NCBI GenBank assembly: GCA_020283715.1
Contig: JAIQCW010000077.1
Span: 1-47,373 of the forward strand
Origin: Cytauxzoon felis
Lineage: Eukaryota; Apicomplexa; Aconoidasida; Piroplasmida; Theileriidae
Direction of reading: 5' to 3'
Length of the DNA stretch: 47,373 nt
In this document: piece after piece, positions 1-11,596 of the stretch
Position numbering within the stretch: position 1 is the first letter of the stretch
How the letters are laid out: every line of letters starts with the position of its first letter
Position numbers and translations under genes: made by a program
The notes under the pieces: model-generated
Databases searched by the model: none
What the model saw: the letters and a program-made list of their open reading frames with translations, nothing else
What the model was told of the DNA's origin: nothing

Positions 1-2
1 TT

Positions 3-1472
3 AATAATTTTAATATTACACATTTATTTAATCTATGCTATGATAATAATTTTATTGGATTCAAATCTTTTCAACATAATTTTATTATACATTTACCCAA
101 TAAAATCATTACATTATTCTATTTCCTATTCAATACTAAATCAAATAATAAAATATATCAATCCAGAAATCATAACCATTTCATCAATTGGGGATCTATC
201 ATTAATAAAAATTTTATAACATACTCATACCAAACATATTCCAACTCTCCACTCGAAGTGCAATCCAACTCTCCTTCCACTCGCCGTGGAGACTCTCCAC
301 CTGAGGTTACAACCTCGCGTTCTCCTGCAGAGAGCTCTTCCAATTATCTATCTCTAAAGAGTAAAGCCACTCCCAGAGATCGTGGCGAAGATGGGGTAGT
401 GGGGGAATGTGGGGATAAAAAACACTATAAATTTCCACCTGAGGTTACCTCCACCGTTGATCTTGCAGAGAGCTCTTCACCACTAGGCGTGGAGCCTTCT
501 CCACTTGAGGTCGGTCCTGCCGTCAGCTCTCCCAATTACCTATCCCTGAAGGGTAGAGCCACTCCCGGAGATCGTGGCGAAGTATCCGAGACGATCCATG
601 GGAGTCGAGGCGAGTTAAATAGAGAAGCCTCCACGGCGAGTGGAAAAGAGAGTAGGATTGGACCTCAAGTGGAACCCGTAGCTGATCTCAGGGAAGCGAA
701 GGGGGAAGTAAATGAAGGATCTTTCTGCAAGACGACCTCAGGTTATATCCCTTGTGGAATGGAAAGTATTACAGGACCTCGAGTGGAACCCGAAAGTGAT
801 CTACGGGAGCTTGAGGGGGAAGTAAATAGAAGAGGCGCCACGCCTAGTGGAAAGGTAGAATATAGTGATGTAACCTCGACTGGAAAACGATTTATGAATA
901 GTGATGTTAAATCATTTGATGTATTATCTGATGATACGATACCATCAACGATGATACATTCTGAGAGTATACCTTGTTCATCTACATATACATCTATAAT
1001 GGATGCGATAAGGAGTGATTTGAGATCATTTGATATTGAAGATGAAGAGATAACATATACACAGCAATTATCATGGATGAGATTATATTCTTTATTACAT
1101 TTATTAAAATGTTCTCAATTATTAAATAATCTTGCAATTGATACATTTAATTCAATTGATTTATCACATATGAATATTACTAATTTTGATAATACAATTA
1201 AAAGTCAAAATACACCAAATTTTATTGGTATCAATAAAGTATTAAAATATGTACAAGAATTTATTGATTCATTAATAGATGTTGTAGCAGGTGAACGATA
1301 CAATTTAGAAATCTGCCCATCAGAACTCATGATCTGTAATTTTAATAATCCAAATCTTATTAATGAAATCAATAAATTCATCGCAGACGCTACCAAATTT
1401 GGTAACGTTATACCAACTTATCATGGACATAATAATAATGATCAATATGATATACTCACACTACTCAAATGA
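3..1472 (+). CDS. Unknown protein, 5' partial, with in-frame mosaic element
   Basis: The reading frame is open from the first bases of the window to the TGA at 1470-1472, so the gene begins upstream; the GTG at 258 is not a credible start. Residues encoded by about 3-240 are Asn/Ile/Phe-rich host-type sequence. Positions about 242-900 encode a double mosaic element (two SNYLSLK-type D units, two LREAKGEVN/LRELEGEVN E units). From about 905 the host-type protein resumes, with an acidic stretch (SFDIEDEEITYTQQ) and a helical C-terminus (LLHLLKCSQLLNNLAID; VLKYVQEFIDSLIDVVAG). I recognise no family. The frame runs through both element-host boundaries without shift. Confidence is high that this is coding and low on function. 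Confidence 0.6.
   Translation, partial: NNFNITHLFNLCYDNNFIGFKSFQHNFIIHLPNKIITLFYFLFNTKSNNKIYQSRNHNHFINWGSIINKNFITYSYQTYSNSPLEVQSNSPSTRRGDSPPEVTTSRSPAESSSNYLSLKSKATPRDRGEDGVVGECGDKKHYKFPPEVTSTVDLAESSSPLGVEPSPLEVGPAVSSPNYLSLKGRATPGDRGEVSETIHGSRGELNREASTASGKESRIGPQVEPVADLREAKGEVNEGSFCKTTSGYIPCGMESITGPRVEPESDLRELEGEVNRRGATPSGKVEYSDVTSTGKRFMNSDVKSFDVLSDDTIPSTMIHSESIPCSSTYTSIMDAIRSDLRSFDIEDEEITYTQQLSWMRLYSLLHLLKCSQLLNNLAIDTFNSIDLSHMNITNFDNTIKSQNTPNFIGINKVLKYVQEFIDSLIDVVAGERYNLEICPSELMICNFNNPNLINEINKFIADATKFGNVIPTYHGHNNNDQYDILTLLK
242..900 (+). repeat. Exonic mosaic element, sense, two D units
   Basis: Order of units: A, B, A, D, K (GGGGATAAAAAACACTATAA), A, C, D, J (an E variant with CGAGACGATCCATGGGAG), B', A', E', F', A', E', B'. 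Stop-free in the host frame for about 220 codons. Confidence 0.85.
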
Positions 1473-1532
1473 AGTCATATAAAATATACACATACACATA
1501 CATATAATATCATATTATATAATCTATATTCC

Positions 1533-2075
1533 ACATGAAGTTCAATCCACTGAGGTCAGTCCTGCCTTCAGCTCTCCATTAGAGGTTACAGTCGTACTCT
1601 CTTTGCCATTGCATGGAGCTTCTTCCATTTACTTCCCCCTCCGCTTCCCTGAGATCAGCTACGGGTAGTCCACTTGAGGTCTCCACTCGAGGTCCAATCC
1701 AACTCTTCTTCCACTTCTTCATTATTACCTCTGAAATTTGAAGGAAATCCTGAATTTCTGGGGAAACTCATGAAGATTGTGGAATGACTATTAAATGAAT
1801 TCCTGATCTCAATACTTCATTGAAGAGGACATTGATGGTTTTATCTAGTATTATCATCCTCCCTTCATCCTAATTTATATTCATTGAGATGCCTTAAATT
1901 ATGTGGATTTCATCACTTTAGACGTATCTCGTTGAGATTATGAATTACCTCTAACGGAACCTGAAAGCGATCTACGGGAGCTGGAAGGGGAAGTAAATAG
2001 AGGAAGCTGTCTGCAAGACGACCTCGGGTAGAACGGCGAGTGGAAGGAGAGTTGGATAGGACCTCGGTGGTGTAG
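1533..2075. repeat. Intergenic mosaic element built around unit I
   Basis: The left arm (A, C, B variant CCATTGCATGG, E, A) runs to about 1730. A ~210-bp unit I (about 1735-1942, containing TTTCTGGGGAAACTCATGAA and ending in the small hairpin ATCTC-GTT-GAGAT) forms the middle. The right arm (A', E', F', A', B') is roughly the reverse complement of the left, so the block can fold as one long imperfect hairpin. It contains stop codons, unlike exonic copies. Confidence 0.8.
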
Positions 2076-2085
2076 ATTAAAATTT

Positions 2086-2355
2086 TCAGATAGGTGGTGT
2101 CCAATTGACGGCGATGGTGGATGCGATAGCGAAAACGATGGTGAATCCGAGTATGGATAATGATGTGATTTTTTTTGAGGGTATATTGAAATAATTGAAA
2201 TTTTTGGTTGATTTAAATTTATCGAATTGTTTTAGATATAGATAATGATCATTTCTTTTATAATTTTGTATTGAATATAATCGATTGATATCGAAATTAT
2301 TGATAGGCCTTCTAGATTCATTATATGGGTTATTAATATTATCATAGTCTTTCAT
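2086..2355 (-). CDS. Small single-pass membrane protein, unknown
   Basis: This 89-residue ORF has a polar Asn/Tyr/Lys-rich N-terminal two thirds and one hydrophobic segment near the C-terminus (SLSILGFTIVFAIASTIAVN), followed by the short tail WTPPI. The layout suggests a tail-anchored or mitochondrial inner-membrane protein. Its ATG lies inside the 3' end of the upstream minus-strand ORF (2342-2503), overlapping by 14 nt in another frame. It ends about 10 bp from a mosaic element. No family is recognised. It may be a real small gene, since the hydrophobic segment and the absence of element sequence argue against a shadow ORF. Confidence 0.45.
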   Translation of the reverse strand: MKDYDNINNPYNESRRPINNFDINRLYSIQNYKRNDHYLYLKQFDKFKSTKNFNYFNIPSKKITSLSILGFTIVFAIASTIAVNWTPPI

Positions 2356-2503
2356 TATTAATTGAATCTATACGATTATAGATATATTTTAATACATTTG
2401 AATGCCTTTTACGATGATTTAATTCCTTTTGATATAATACACCGAATATAATACCAATTGTTATGCAAGTAGTACATAATACTAATCTTGGTCCTTTGTT
2501 CAT
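2342..2503 (-). CDS. Small N-anchored protein, PET117-like (tentative)
   Basis: A 53-codon ORF starting at the ATG at 2503. It has a Lys/Arg flanked N-terminal hydrophobic segment (residues about 6-24, RLVLCTTCITIGIIFGVLY) followed by a basic, helical tail (QKELNHRKRH...YNRIDSINNERL). This plan matches PET117, a small cytochrome c oxidase assembly factor of the mitochondrial inner membrane, whose homologues also have a short N-terminal membrane anchor followed by a charged helix. The match is by architecture and feel, not by alignment. The stop TGA overlaps the start region of the next minus-strand ORF. It shares the ~430-bp divergent upstream region with the exportin-like gene. Confidence 0.4.
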   Translation of the reverse strand: MNKGPRLVLCTTCITIGIIFGVLYQKELNHRKRHSNVLKYIYNRIDSINNERL

Positions 2504-2933
2504 TACTACTATGAGTTAATGGTAATGAGTAATGGTATAATCAATTTCATATAACATCTCTAGACAGATGAAATTTAATGATATTAACCTTGTTGAATAT
2601 AAATAAAATGTAATTAGTCGTTGAAAGATATAAGAATTGAGGTGAATCTCACTGATAGGTAGATAGGATTCTAGGTAGGAGCGATATATACTGGAATTTA
2701 GTAATTAAACTTTTAATTAATGAAATATATATATTAAAATCAAGTTAATTAAAGAACTTGTTGGAATTATATAAATTGAATTATGTATCATATCTAATGG
2801 TAGTAGTGTTATGAATGATTCCACTATGTAATTGGGAATGTTATCAATTTAAATATAAATTTTAATTAAAAAAAATGTAGATGTATATATTAATTTTATT
2901 TATAATAACAATGAAACATGTAGAATTGTAATA
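2504..2933. other. Intergenic, divergent promoter region
   Basis: AT-rich spacer between the minus-strand small ORFs and the plus-strand exportin-like gene. I see no mosaic element, RNA gene or ORF here; it presumably carries both promoters. Confidence 0.4.
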
Positions 2934-5900
2934 ATGATGATAAATAATGAAATTTTAAATGTAGTATTTTCTGCACAGGATGGTGACCTGAATGCCACCA
3001 AATTATTAAATAGTTTAGTTGATCTAGGATGTATAGATAATATATCTACTGATGAATTGAATAATAAATTATTATTATCATATGATTTATTATTATCATT
3101 AACTCATTTAGATAAAGATATAAATAATGATATGATTATAAATTATTTAAAGAATACTTTTGGTAATGTTAATAATGAAAAATATTTAGAATGTATAAAT
3201 ATATTAAGATTCTATGGTTATACTCTTTTAATTAAATTAATTGAAAATAATTGGAAATATATGACTATTGAATTGAAAGATCGTATTAAATATAATCTTG
3301 AATTACTTTTTACAGATGATTATATTGTTAATCCTACTATAATTTCTCAATATAATTCACTTGTATTACATAAACTTGCTCAACTCATATCCACCATTAT
3401 CCTCATCCACCATCCAAATAATTGGAATCAAATCCTCGATATTTCAATCCAATCTATCAATAAATTACTCAATTATTTTGAACATGAATACAATTCATCA
3501 AATATTAATACCAATATACCATACAAGGTACAATATAACTCAACTTCCACTAGGCATGGAGCCTCTCCACCTGAAGTTACAACCAGTGTTCCACTCGCCG
3601 TGGAGGCCTCTTCCAATTACCTCCCCGTAAACGGTAATGCCACTCCCGGAGATCGTGGCGATTTATACCCGGAAGAACAGGAAATGTCTACCCGTAAGAA
3701 CGTAGATGTTCAACCCCTAAGAACAGGAATTCTACCCGGAGGAACGGGAATTGTTAACTCGGAAGAACAGACATCTACAGTTGTCCTGCCGTCAGCTTCC
3801 TCAATTTACCTCCCCGTAAACGGTAATACCACTCCCGGAGATCGTGGCGGAAGTGAAGGTATGGATTGGACCTCGAGTGGACCTGGAAGCGATCTACGGG
3901 AGCTGGAAGGGGAAGTAAATAGAGGAGCTGTCTGCAAGACGACCTCAGGTGGAACGGCGAGTGGAAAGACATCGGATGGAAAGGAATTGATGGCTGATAA
4001 TGTAGGTGATATGATATTAATGGATATTGGTAATGTATATATACCATATCAATTATATAATGAGTTATTATTATTTTGTGGTTATTTGAGTGAATTATGT
4101 TCGAGTATAAAATTAATGAATAGGAGAGGTATAAATGTGATAAAATTATATATAAATGATATATTTTTTATTATAAATCGTATAATTTTTATGGATTTAT
4201 TTAGTAATGATAATAAATTTCTTATAAATTTAATTATGAATTTATCATTTATAATTGATGGTTATATATTTATTGAATTTAATTTAGATGATTTTCTTAT
4301 TAATAATATTAATTTATATAATAATTATGATATTATACAAATATTTCTTAATATTTCTAATAATATATCTGAAGATTCAAAGAATAATTTTATTTCTTTT
4401 AATTCTCCTACATTCACATCTTCAACCCTGGATAACAGAAGTGTGATACAGAATTCCAATAATCAATTCCCATCTTCAACCCTGGATAACAGAAATTTCA
4501 TACAATCTCTAGATAACACTAACTTCATACAATCTCCAATGAATTATAATCAAAAAACATCTAGATTTCTAATGAATGTATCAAGGTTATCAAGAATGAA
4601 TTATGAGAATATAAATGAATTAATACAAACAATAATGATATTGAGGACATTAATAGAAAAAAATTTATTAATATTAATGAAAATAACATCATTTAATATA
4701 TTAATTGATGAATTAATGAATTTAATAATACATCCATCATTAGAGATTACATTAACATCTATAAATGTAATTATATTATTATTAAAGAGAATGATTAAGA
4801 ATAATTATATTGATAAAATAATTGATGTTATAAATATAAAAAAATTTATATTAATTTTATATTTAAGATCATTAAAATTAGGTAATTTAAATTATCAATT
4901 GAAATCTAATGATAATTTCATTTCACAACAACAACAACAATCACAATCACAATTAGATATCGTCATTGATGACGTCATTGATGATAATATATTAATAGAT
5001 TTAGATAATAAATATTTAAATTTAATTATTACTACAACAATAAATAATAACATTACATTAAAACAATGGATAAAATTATTATTTAAATATGTAATTATAG
5101 ATAATGAATTATCTATTGGACAAATGAAATCATTTGATACTAGATTTTCATCATTAAGATCTGCTATACAAAATTGTTTATCTATTATATCAACATTAAA
5201 TGAATATTATATGAAAATTACATTAGAAACTATATATGAATTATTTAATACTATTAAAAATAATTTTATACAATCTACTTGTCATAAATGTAATATAAAA
5301 AATCTACATTGGACATGTATACAATACATACTCTTTGATTCCATATGCTTCATATTCGAATCTACCATACATAAACTCAAATTTATCTCCAATGATCATA
5401 AAACACCCAATTGGATGAAAATCTTACATAAACAACAACAAATACCTCCAATCGAGGTCCAATCCAACTCTCCTTCCACTCGGCGTGGTGCATCTTCCAC
5501 CGAGGTCCAATCCAACTCTTTTCCACTCGCCGTGGAGGCCTCTTCTAATTTGTTATCTCTAAAGAGTAAAGCCACTCCCGGAGATCGTGGCGATTTATAC
5601 CCGGAAGAACAGGAAATGTCTACCCGTAAGAACGTAGATGTTCAACCCCTAAGAACAGGAATTCTACCCGGAGTAACAAAAGATGTCTACCCGGAAGAAC
5701 AGACCTTGAATGTATTTAATGGACCTCAAGTGGAGACCTCAAGTGGACTACCCGTAGCTGATCTCAGGGAAGCGGAGGGACAACTAAATAGAAGAGGCAC
5801 CACGCCTAGTGGAAAGACCTCAGGTGGAACGACCTCAAGTGGAGAAGCTCCATGCAATGGAAAAGATATAACTTCGTGTGGAAGTATAGATGGCAATGAT

Positions 5901-8900
5901 TGGTATATATTTGGAATAGGTATATTATATGAGATATTGAGTATGTCGATGTATAGTGATCATGGTATGATATTAGAGATACGTCGTATGGATATGTTAT
6001 CATATAATTGTATAATATTAGTATATGATAGTGTTAATATATATAATATAATGGAATATATAATTAATTATATAATAAATAATGATGATATAATAATGAA
6101 TAGATCATCATTATATGCATTAGATAATATATGTAAATATAATATTAATAATATAATAGATTATATAGAAATATTTATTATAAAATTAAGAGATAAATTT
6201 ATTAATTGTAATAATAATAGATATAGAAATATATTATTAGAATCATTAATAATATTAATATCATATATAAATAATAATAATATTAAACGTATATTATTAT
6301 TAAATATAATACAACCATATTATAATGAATTATTAAATATAAATTTAATTATAAATAATTCTAATGATTTATTAAAATTTATATTGAATGATGATGTTAA
6401 TCATAAAAATTTATATAAATTATTAATTATATTAATATTAATAATAAAAAAAACCAACAACAACAATAATAAACATCCATTATATGAATTATTTAATAAA
6501 TTATTAATTGTGTTATTAAAATTATTTAAATGTATTGAATACATGTGGGAACCATTATTTTTTAAAGAAGATCAATTTATAAAATTAATATTAAGACCAG
6601 GTGAAGATGAATGGTTAATTTTAAATGGAAGATGTAGCGATGCATCCAATGATGCGTTGAATGATGCATTGAATGATGATAATGTTCTTACATCTAATGG
6701 TACTACAACTTCTGCATTGAATGCTTCGTCCAATGATGATAATTCAAGTACTCTACATTCTAATGACATCAATTCAACACATACATCCAATGACATCAAT
6801 TCAACACATGCATTGAATGCTACTAGTATAAAATATTATCAACATTTTATATTTATATTAAGACAACTTGTATTGAAATTTATAGGATTATTATTATCTT
6901 CATCATCACCTCCTCTTCCTCCATCTTCACCTTCACTTCCTCCTTCTTCCTCTGATGGTAATGATTTAATAAATAATTCGTTAATATTGCCATTGAAATG
7001 GACAACAATATCACATATATTACATATGATCAAATATACATTTATACCATCTATACATAACATCAACATGTATATTATCAACATTATCAATATCATTACA
7101 GAAAGAATTAGCTGTGAATGGAAATCATTAAATAAATTCAGATTATTAATCATCAATCATCAACATGATGATAAATTCATACAACTCTATTATCTCAAAG
7201 TATACGCCACAATCAATACAGGATTACAACTACTCACACTCATCAATCATATCATCAAACCCAATAATACACACACAAAGAAAATTAATACACACAATGT
7301 ACAATCTAACTCCACCGAGGTTACCACCACCGTAGGTCTTCCACTCGCCGTGGAGGCCTCTTCCAATTACCTATCTCTAAAGAGTAATGCCACTCCCGGA
7401 GATCGTGGCGAGATACCCGAGACGATCTATGGGAGTCGAGGCGAGTTAAATAGAGAAGCTGACGGCAGGAATGTAACCTCAAGTGGACTACCCGCAGCTG
7501 ATCTACGGGAAGCGGAGGGACAACTAAATAGAGAAGCTCCATGCAATGGAAGAAGAGCTGACGGCAGGACGACATCAGGTGGAACGGCGAGTGGAATGAC
7601 ATCAGATGCACTGGTGGATATGTATAATAATGATGGTAATATGATATCTGATGATGTAGATATGATGGATGATGATAGTAATATGTCATTAATTACATAT
7701 GATTTAATGAAATGTATATTTACATCATTATGTTCAGCTGTTTGTTGGCCACATTGTAAATGTATCTCTGAATCTTTAAGATTAATCAGATTATTCAATA
7801 ATCTCACACATAAAATACAAAATCTCAATCAACAATATATCACACTTCAAATCAATATCATACTCTTCCTTGTCAAACAAATCAATCAAAAAAGGTACGC
7901 TCACAACACATAGTATGACAATCAATCCAAACGAAGTTAATTCATCTGAAGTCCAATCCAATTCTCTTCGTCTTCCAGACAGCTTTCTACCTGAGGTTAC
8001 AACCTTCCCTTCCACTCGCCGTGGTGGCTCCTCCAATTACCTATCTCTAAAGAGTAGAGCCACTCCCAGAGATCGTGGCGGAAGTGATGAGGATGTAACC
8101 TCAAGTGGAACCCGCAGCTGATCTATGGGAAGCGGAGGGGGAGGTAAATAGAGAAGCTGTCTGCAAGACGACCTCAGGTGGAATGGCGAGTGGCAACGGC
8201 AGGATGGACCTCAGGTTAAGAAGACAACATTTAAGTATCAAGATATTCAATATATATCTATAGGTCATTTGATCCATTGAATTTGGATGTGGGTGGTAAT
8301 AGTATGTATAGTATGTATTGGTCATTGGGTAATGAGGGTAGTTATTTAAAAGAATTTGTAAATACAATTGTATCATGTTATGAATCACTTGTTAAATGTA
8401 CACCAAAATTAAATGAAGTTATAATTGATGATAATGTCAATATACAAAAACTATTACAATATACTCATATCATTAATGCTATACAAATCATCACACCATA
8501 TCTTAATGAACAAGAATGCCTACTATTCATCAAACATATCATACTTTCACAAAAAAATGAACCCAGACAACTACTCAAAACAATTATCGAAAATAAACTA
8601 CAAGTACGTTTATAATCATAACAACACTCCACTCGAGGTCCAATCCACCTCTTTTGGTCCTGCCGTCAGCTCTTCCAATTATCTATCCCTAAAGGGTGAT
8701 GCCACTCCCAGAGATCGTGGCGATGTCTACCCCTAAGAACAGGAAATCTACCCGGAGGAACAGAGTGTGTTAACCCGGAAGAACGTGATATAGTTAATCG
8801 ACCTCAAGTGGAGGTGTAATACCTGGAAGAGATCTACGGGAGCTGGAAGGGGAATTAAATAGAGAAGCTGTCTGCAAGACGAAGGAAAGGTGGATTGGCC

Positions 8901-9644
8901 TAAGGTGGAGAGTCTATTGGAAATATATGATATATTATTTCTGTATTTCAATTCATATATAATATTTATAGGGTACTGATTATAAAAAACAAGTACAATA
9001 TGATTCGGATATGATAATTGAACTTAAATCCGCTAAAGGTATGTTATAAAATGAATCTAACCACTTGTACCATTTACCACACTCACTCCACTTCCATCCC
9101 ACCTGAGGTCCAATCACTATCTTCTCCACCTCTTCTTCCCACTCGCCGTGGTGGCTCTCCTAATTACCTATCCCTGAAGGGTAATGCCACTCCCGGAGAT
9201 CGTGGCGGAGGCGAAGGTAGTGAGGATGTAACCTCAGGTGGAACCCGTAGCTGATCTCAGGGAAGCGAAGGGGGAAATAAATAGAAGAGCTCCATGCAAT
9301 GGAAGAAGAGCTGACGGCAGGACTAGACCTCAGGTGGAGAGTAGAGTAGGGTTGTAACCTCAGGTGCAGTGGACAACACATCAGTTATGATCTCTTTCGG
9401 ATGGAAGGTTGAGATTATGACATAGAAAATTAATTAGTGTATTAAATATTATTATATCGAGGTTGATTGTCTGACTGATGTGTACTGGTGATGTCTGTTG
9501 TGTATTGTTCATACACATTTTAATTTTATACTTAAGATTCCAATTTATTAATAATAATTTTTTATAGATATTGAGGTTATTGATTCAGATGAAGGTGATG
9601 ATTGTATATTTGGTAGTGATATATTGTATTTGTTATTAGAATAG
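2934..9644 (+). CDS. Exportin/importin-beta-like large protein, 4 exons
   Basis: Exons inferred from splice signals and phase: 2934-7894, 8264-8603, 8972-9038 and 9568-9644 (5445 nt, 1814 codons plus stop). Donors are GTACGC, GTACGT and GTATGT; acceptors are CTATAG, TTATAG and TTATAG. Phases join cleanly, and the protein ends with the acidic tail DIEVIDSDEGDD...LLLE. The N-terminus is all-helical, and around residue 140-165 it reads HKLAQLISTIILIHHPNNW, resembling the Xpo1-type segment of exportins (KLAQ..., then a Trp-containing helix). The rest is Asn/Ile-rich helical sequence, consistent with HEAT repeats, and a CxxC...WTC cluster lies at about 775-790. Exportins carry RNA or protein cargo through nuclear pores with Ran-GTP. 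Exon 1 carries three in-frame mosaic elements and each of the three introns carries one more. Family assignment is tentative; the gene model is well supported. Confidence 0.6.
3530..3992 (+). repeat. Exonic mosaic element 1 of the exportin-like gene
   Basis: Units B variant, A, B, D (CCGTAAACGG type), five tandem G units (CCCGGAAGAAC family), C, D, A', E', F', A', B'. Sense and stop-free over about 155 codons. The flanking host sequence is Asn-rich. Confidence 0.88.
5440..5900 (+). repeat. Exonic mosaic element 2 of the exportin-like gene
   Basis: Units A, B, A, B, D (CTCTAAAGAG), five G units almost identical to those of element 1, two A', E', B', A', A', B variant (CCATGCAATGG). In frame with the host on both sides. 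The shared G run suggests that copies 1 and 2 are related by recent duplication or conversion. Confidence 0.88.
7298..7612 (+). repeat. Exonic mosaic element 3 of the exportin-like gene
   Basis: Units A, B, D, J (E variant), C', A', E', B variant, C', A', B'. In frame and stop-free over about 105 codons. The host N-flank is Thr/His/Asn-rich and the C-flank is Asp-rich. Confidence 0.88.
7930..8222 (+). repeat. Intronic mosaic element (exportin-like intron 1)
   Basis: Lies between donor 7895 and acceptor AG 8262-8263, leaving about 40 nt on each side. Units A, F-like, A, B, D, A', E', F', A', B', C', A'. Confidence 0.85.
8626..8912 (+). repeat. Intronic mosaic element (exportin-like intron 2)
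   Basis: Lies between donor 8604 and acceptor AG 8970-8971. Units A, C, D (CCCTAAAGGG), G units, A', E', F', A'. Contains stops in the host frame. Confidence 0.85.
9078..9375 (+). repeat. Intronic mosaic element (exportin-like intron 3)
   Basis: Lies inside the 529-nt intron 9039-9567. Units A, B, D (CCCTGAAGGG), A', E', B variant (CCATGCAATGG), C', A'. About 190 nt of AT-rich sequence separates it from the acceptor. Confidence 0.85.
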
Positions 9645-9741
9645 TTTATATGATACCCCATATTGCAGTTTTGATATTAAAAACACATTAATTAATATGA
9701 CTAATAAATAAATGTATATATTTAAATAATTTTAAAAAAAT

Positions 9742-11514
9742 ATGAATTTAACAAATTGCAGTTATTGTGGTTCTCAGCAGATTGAGAGTTATAAACATTT
9801 GGGTGAGTTAGTATGTCAGGATTGTGGAGCTGTCTTGCAAGAGAATGCAGTATTAGAGGATGTACAATATTCTGAAACACCAGCAGGAAATACTACATTG
9901 GTAGGTCAATTTATACCAACAGCTGGTAGTCGTCGTTTAACATTAGCATATGGTTCATGGCAGAGTCGTGAACAGGTTATAAAGCGTGGTTATCATAATA
10001 TACAACGTATCGCAGATTATTTACATTTATCATCGGAGCATGTGGAATCAGCACAGCGTATATATTTATTAGCGGTACAGCGTAATTTTACAATGGGTAG
10101 GAATAATTTACATGTAGCATCATGTTGTTTATATACAATTTGTAGACGTGAAAAAACGCCACATTTATTAATTGATTTCTCAGATATTTTACAGACACCT
10201 GTTAAAACTATAGGACAAATTTTTATGAAATTAGTACGTATGCTACATATTTCTGTACCTAATGTTGATCCATCTATATTTTTTGAACGTTTTGCAACAC
10301 AATTACATTTAAAAAATAATATACAAAAGATTATAACAACTGGTGTACGTATAATACAAGCAATGAATCGTGATTGGTTATGTACTGGTAGAAGACCAAC
10401 TGGATTATGTGGCGCTGCATTAATAGTAGCCGCTAGACTACATGATATTTCATTATCAGCAGAAGCTGTTGCATCTGTTGTACGTATATCACATCCAACT
10501 ATTATGAAAAGATTATCAGAATTTAAAGAAACATGTACTGCACAATTAAAAGCATCAGAATTCGATAAAGTCGATCTTGATACTCTACCTAATGTTAAAT
10601 TACCACCATGTTTAATCTCCAAGTTGAAAAAACAATACGATATAGATACATTATCAGATTTATCCAAAGATAATACAACATATGAATCATCGTCAAATTC
10701 ACCAAGATACTATTCTACACATACACCAACCTTCTCAGAATTACACATCAATGATGATCATAACCTACAATCTACACCCAATAATGGACATATAACACCA
10801 CCTGAGGTTACAACCTTGTCTTCCACTAGCCGTGGAGGCTCTTCTAATTACCTCCCCGTAAACGGTATAGCCACTCCCAGAGATCGTGGCGGAAGTGTAA
10901 GTAGTGATGTAACCTCAAGTGGAAGTGGACTACCCGAGAGCGATCTACGGGAGCTTGAGGGGGAACTAAATAGAGGAGCTGTCTGCAAGACGACCTCTGG
11001 TGGAATGACCTCAGGTGAAAAAGATGGTATGACTGACACATTGGGTAGTATAATTGATGGTAGGTTATTAGATTTGGGTTTACCATCGGAGGTGTTATGT
11101 AAGGATGAGCCATCTGCTGATGATATAAAGGGAATAGCATCGAGTATAATGGAGAAGTTTGCAGAGGTTACGGTTGAAGAGGAAGAAGTGTTATCATCAG
11201 ATGATGAAGAAGATTTAATGGTTTTTAATGAGATGATATTAAAGGAGGATGATAGGAAGATGAAAATGATATTATGGGATGAAATTACAAAAGATGTTAT
11301 GCCTAAAGTATGGCGTAGGCAAATGGAAAGAAAGAGACAAGAAAGTGAACAAAATGTCAAAAAAAGAAAATATTGTAGAAGAGTTTATACTGAATATCCT
11401 GAAGCACAAGATGCAGCAGAATCCGCCAGAATGGCACTAGAAAGACATGCAAAAGGTTTCATTCATCATATCAATAACGATGTATTCAATACACTACTCT
11501 CACAAAGCACATGA
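9742..11514 (+). CDS. BRF1: TFIIIB subunit BRF1 (TFIIB-related factor)
   Basis: This 590-residue protein is the Pol III initiation factor that bridges TFIIIC, TBP and RNA polymerase III at tRNA and 5S genes. Evidence: an N-terminal zinc ribbon (Cys6, Cys9, Cys25, Cys28 in CSYCG...CQDCG), followed by two cyclin-fold repeats (about 70-270), including the GRRPTGLCGAALIVAARLH stretch typical of the second repeat. An acidic C-terminal segment (about 470-530, EEEVLSSDDEEDLMVFNEMI then WRRQMERKRQ) matches the TBP-binding homology region of BRF1. An in-frame mosaic element occupies about residues 352-428, in the linker between the cyclin folds and the C-terminal homology block, a position likely to tolerate it. 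Single exon. The start lies 97 bp after the exportin-like stop, on the same strand. Confidence 0.92.
   Translation: MNLTNCSYCGSQQIESYKHLGELVCQDCGAVLQENAVLEDVQYSETPAGNTTLVGQFIPTAGSRRLTLAYGSWQSREQVIKRGYHNIQRIADYLHLSSEHVESAQRIYLLAVQRNFTMGRNNLHVASCCLYTICRREKTPHLLIDFSDILQTPVKTIGQIFMKLVRMLHISVPNVDPSIFFERFATQLHLKNNIQKIITTGVRIIQAMNRDWLCTGRRPTGLCGAALIVAARLHDISLSAEAVASVVRISHPTIMKRLSEFKETCTAQLKASEFDKVDLDTLPNVKLPPCLISKLKKQYDIDTLSDLSKDNTTYESSSNSPRYYSTHTPTFSELHINDDHNLQSTPNNGHITPPEVTTLSSTSRGGSSNYLPVNGIATPRDRGGSVSSDVTSSGSGLPESDLRELEGELNRGAVCKTTSGGMTSGEKDGMTDTLGSIIDGRLLDLGLPSEVLCKDEPSADDIKGIASSIMEKFAEVTVEEEEVLSSDDEEDLMVFNEMILKEDDRKMKMILWDEITKDVMPKVWRRQMERKRQESEQNVKKRKYCRRVYTEYPEAQDAAESARMALERHAKGFIHHINNDVFNTLLSQST
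10797..11025 (+). repeat. Exonic mosaic element in BRF1
   Basis: Units A, B variant (CCACTAGCCGTGG), D (CCGTAAACGG type), A', E', F', A', A'. Sense and in frame; adds about 76 residues to the linker before the C-terminal TBP-binding region. Confidence 0.88.
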
Positions 11515-11596
11515 TAATAATCTAATAAATTCCATTACATGAACAAATACATATGGAAAAATTCCTTTACCAATTATATATCCATCCTTTCCAACC

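Noticed and set aside
3534..3992. Exonic elements as in-frame spliceosomal introns
   Set aside because: Candidate ends (GTACAAT or GAG|GTTACA donors, CAG|GTGG acceptors) differ from the GTANG...TTTATAG signals of the supported introns, and no stops occur in any of the ten copies. Kept open for cDNA testing but not annotated.
3530..3992. CRISPR-like array
   Set aside because: G units are tandem but degenerate, without spacers of constant length, in a eukaryotic genome.
3775..4047. Minus-strand open frames over element blocks (also 7321-7689, 10844-11140, 30898-31116 and similar)
   Set aside because: These are the antisense translation of mosaic units ([18 protein letters not shown]-type peptides). 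They recur wherever a block lies and have no independent support.
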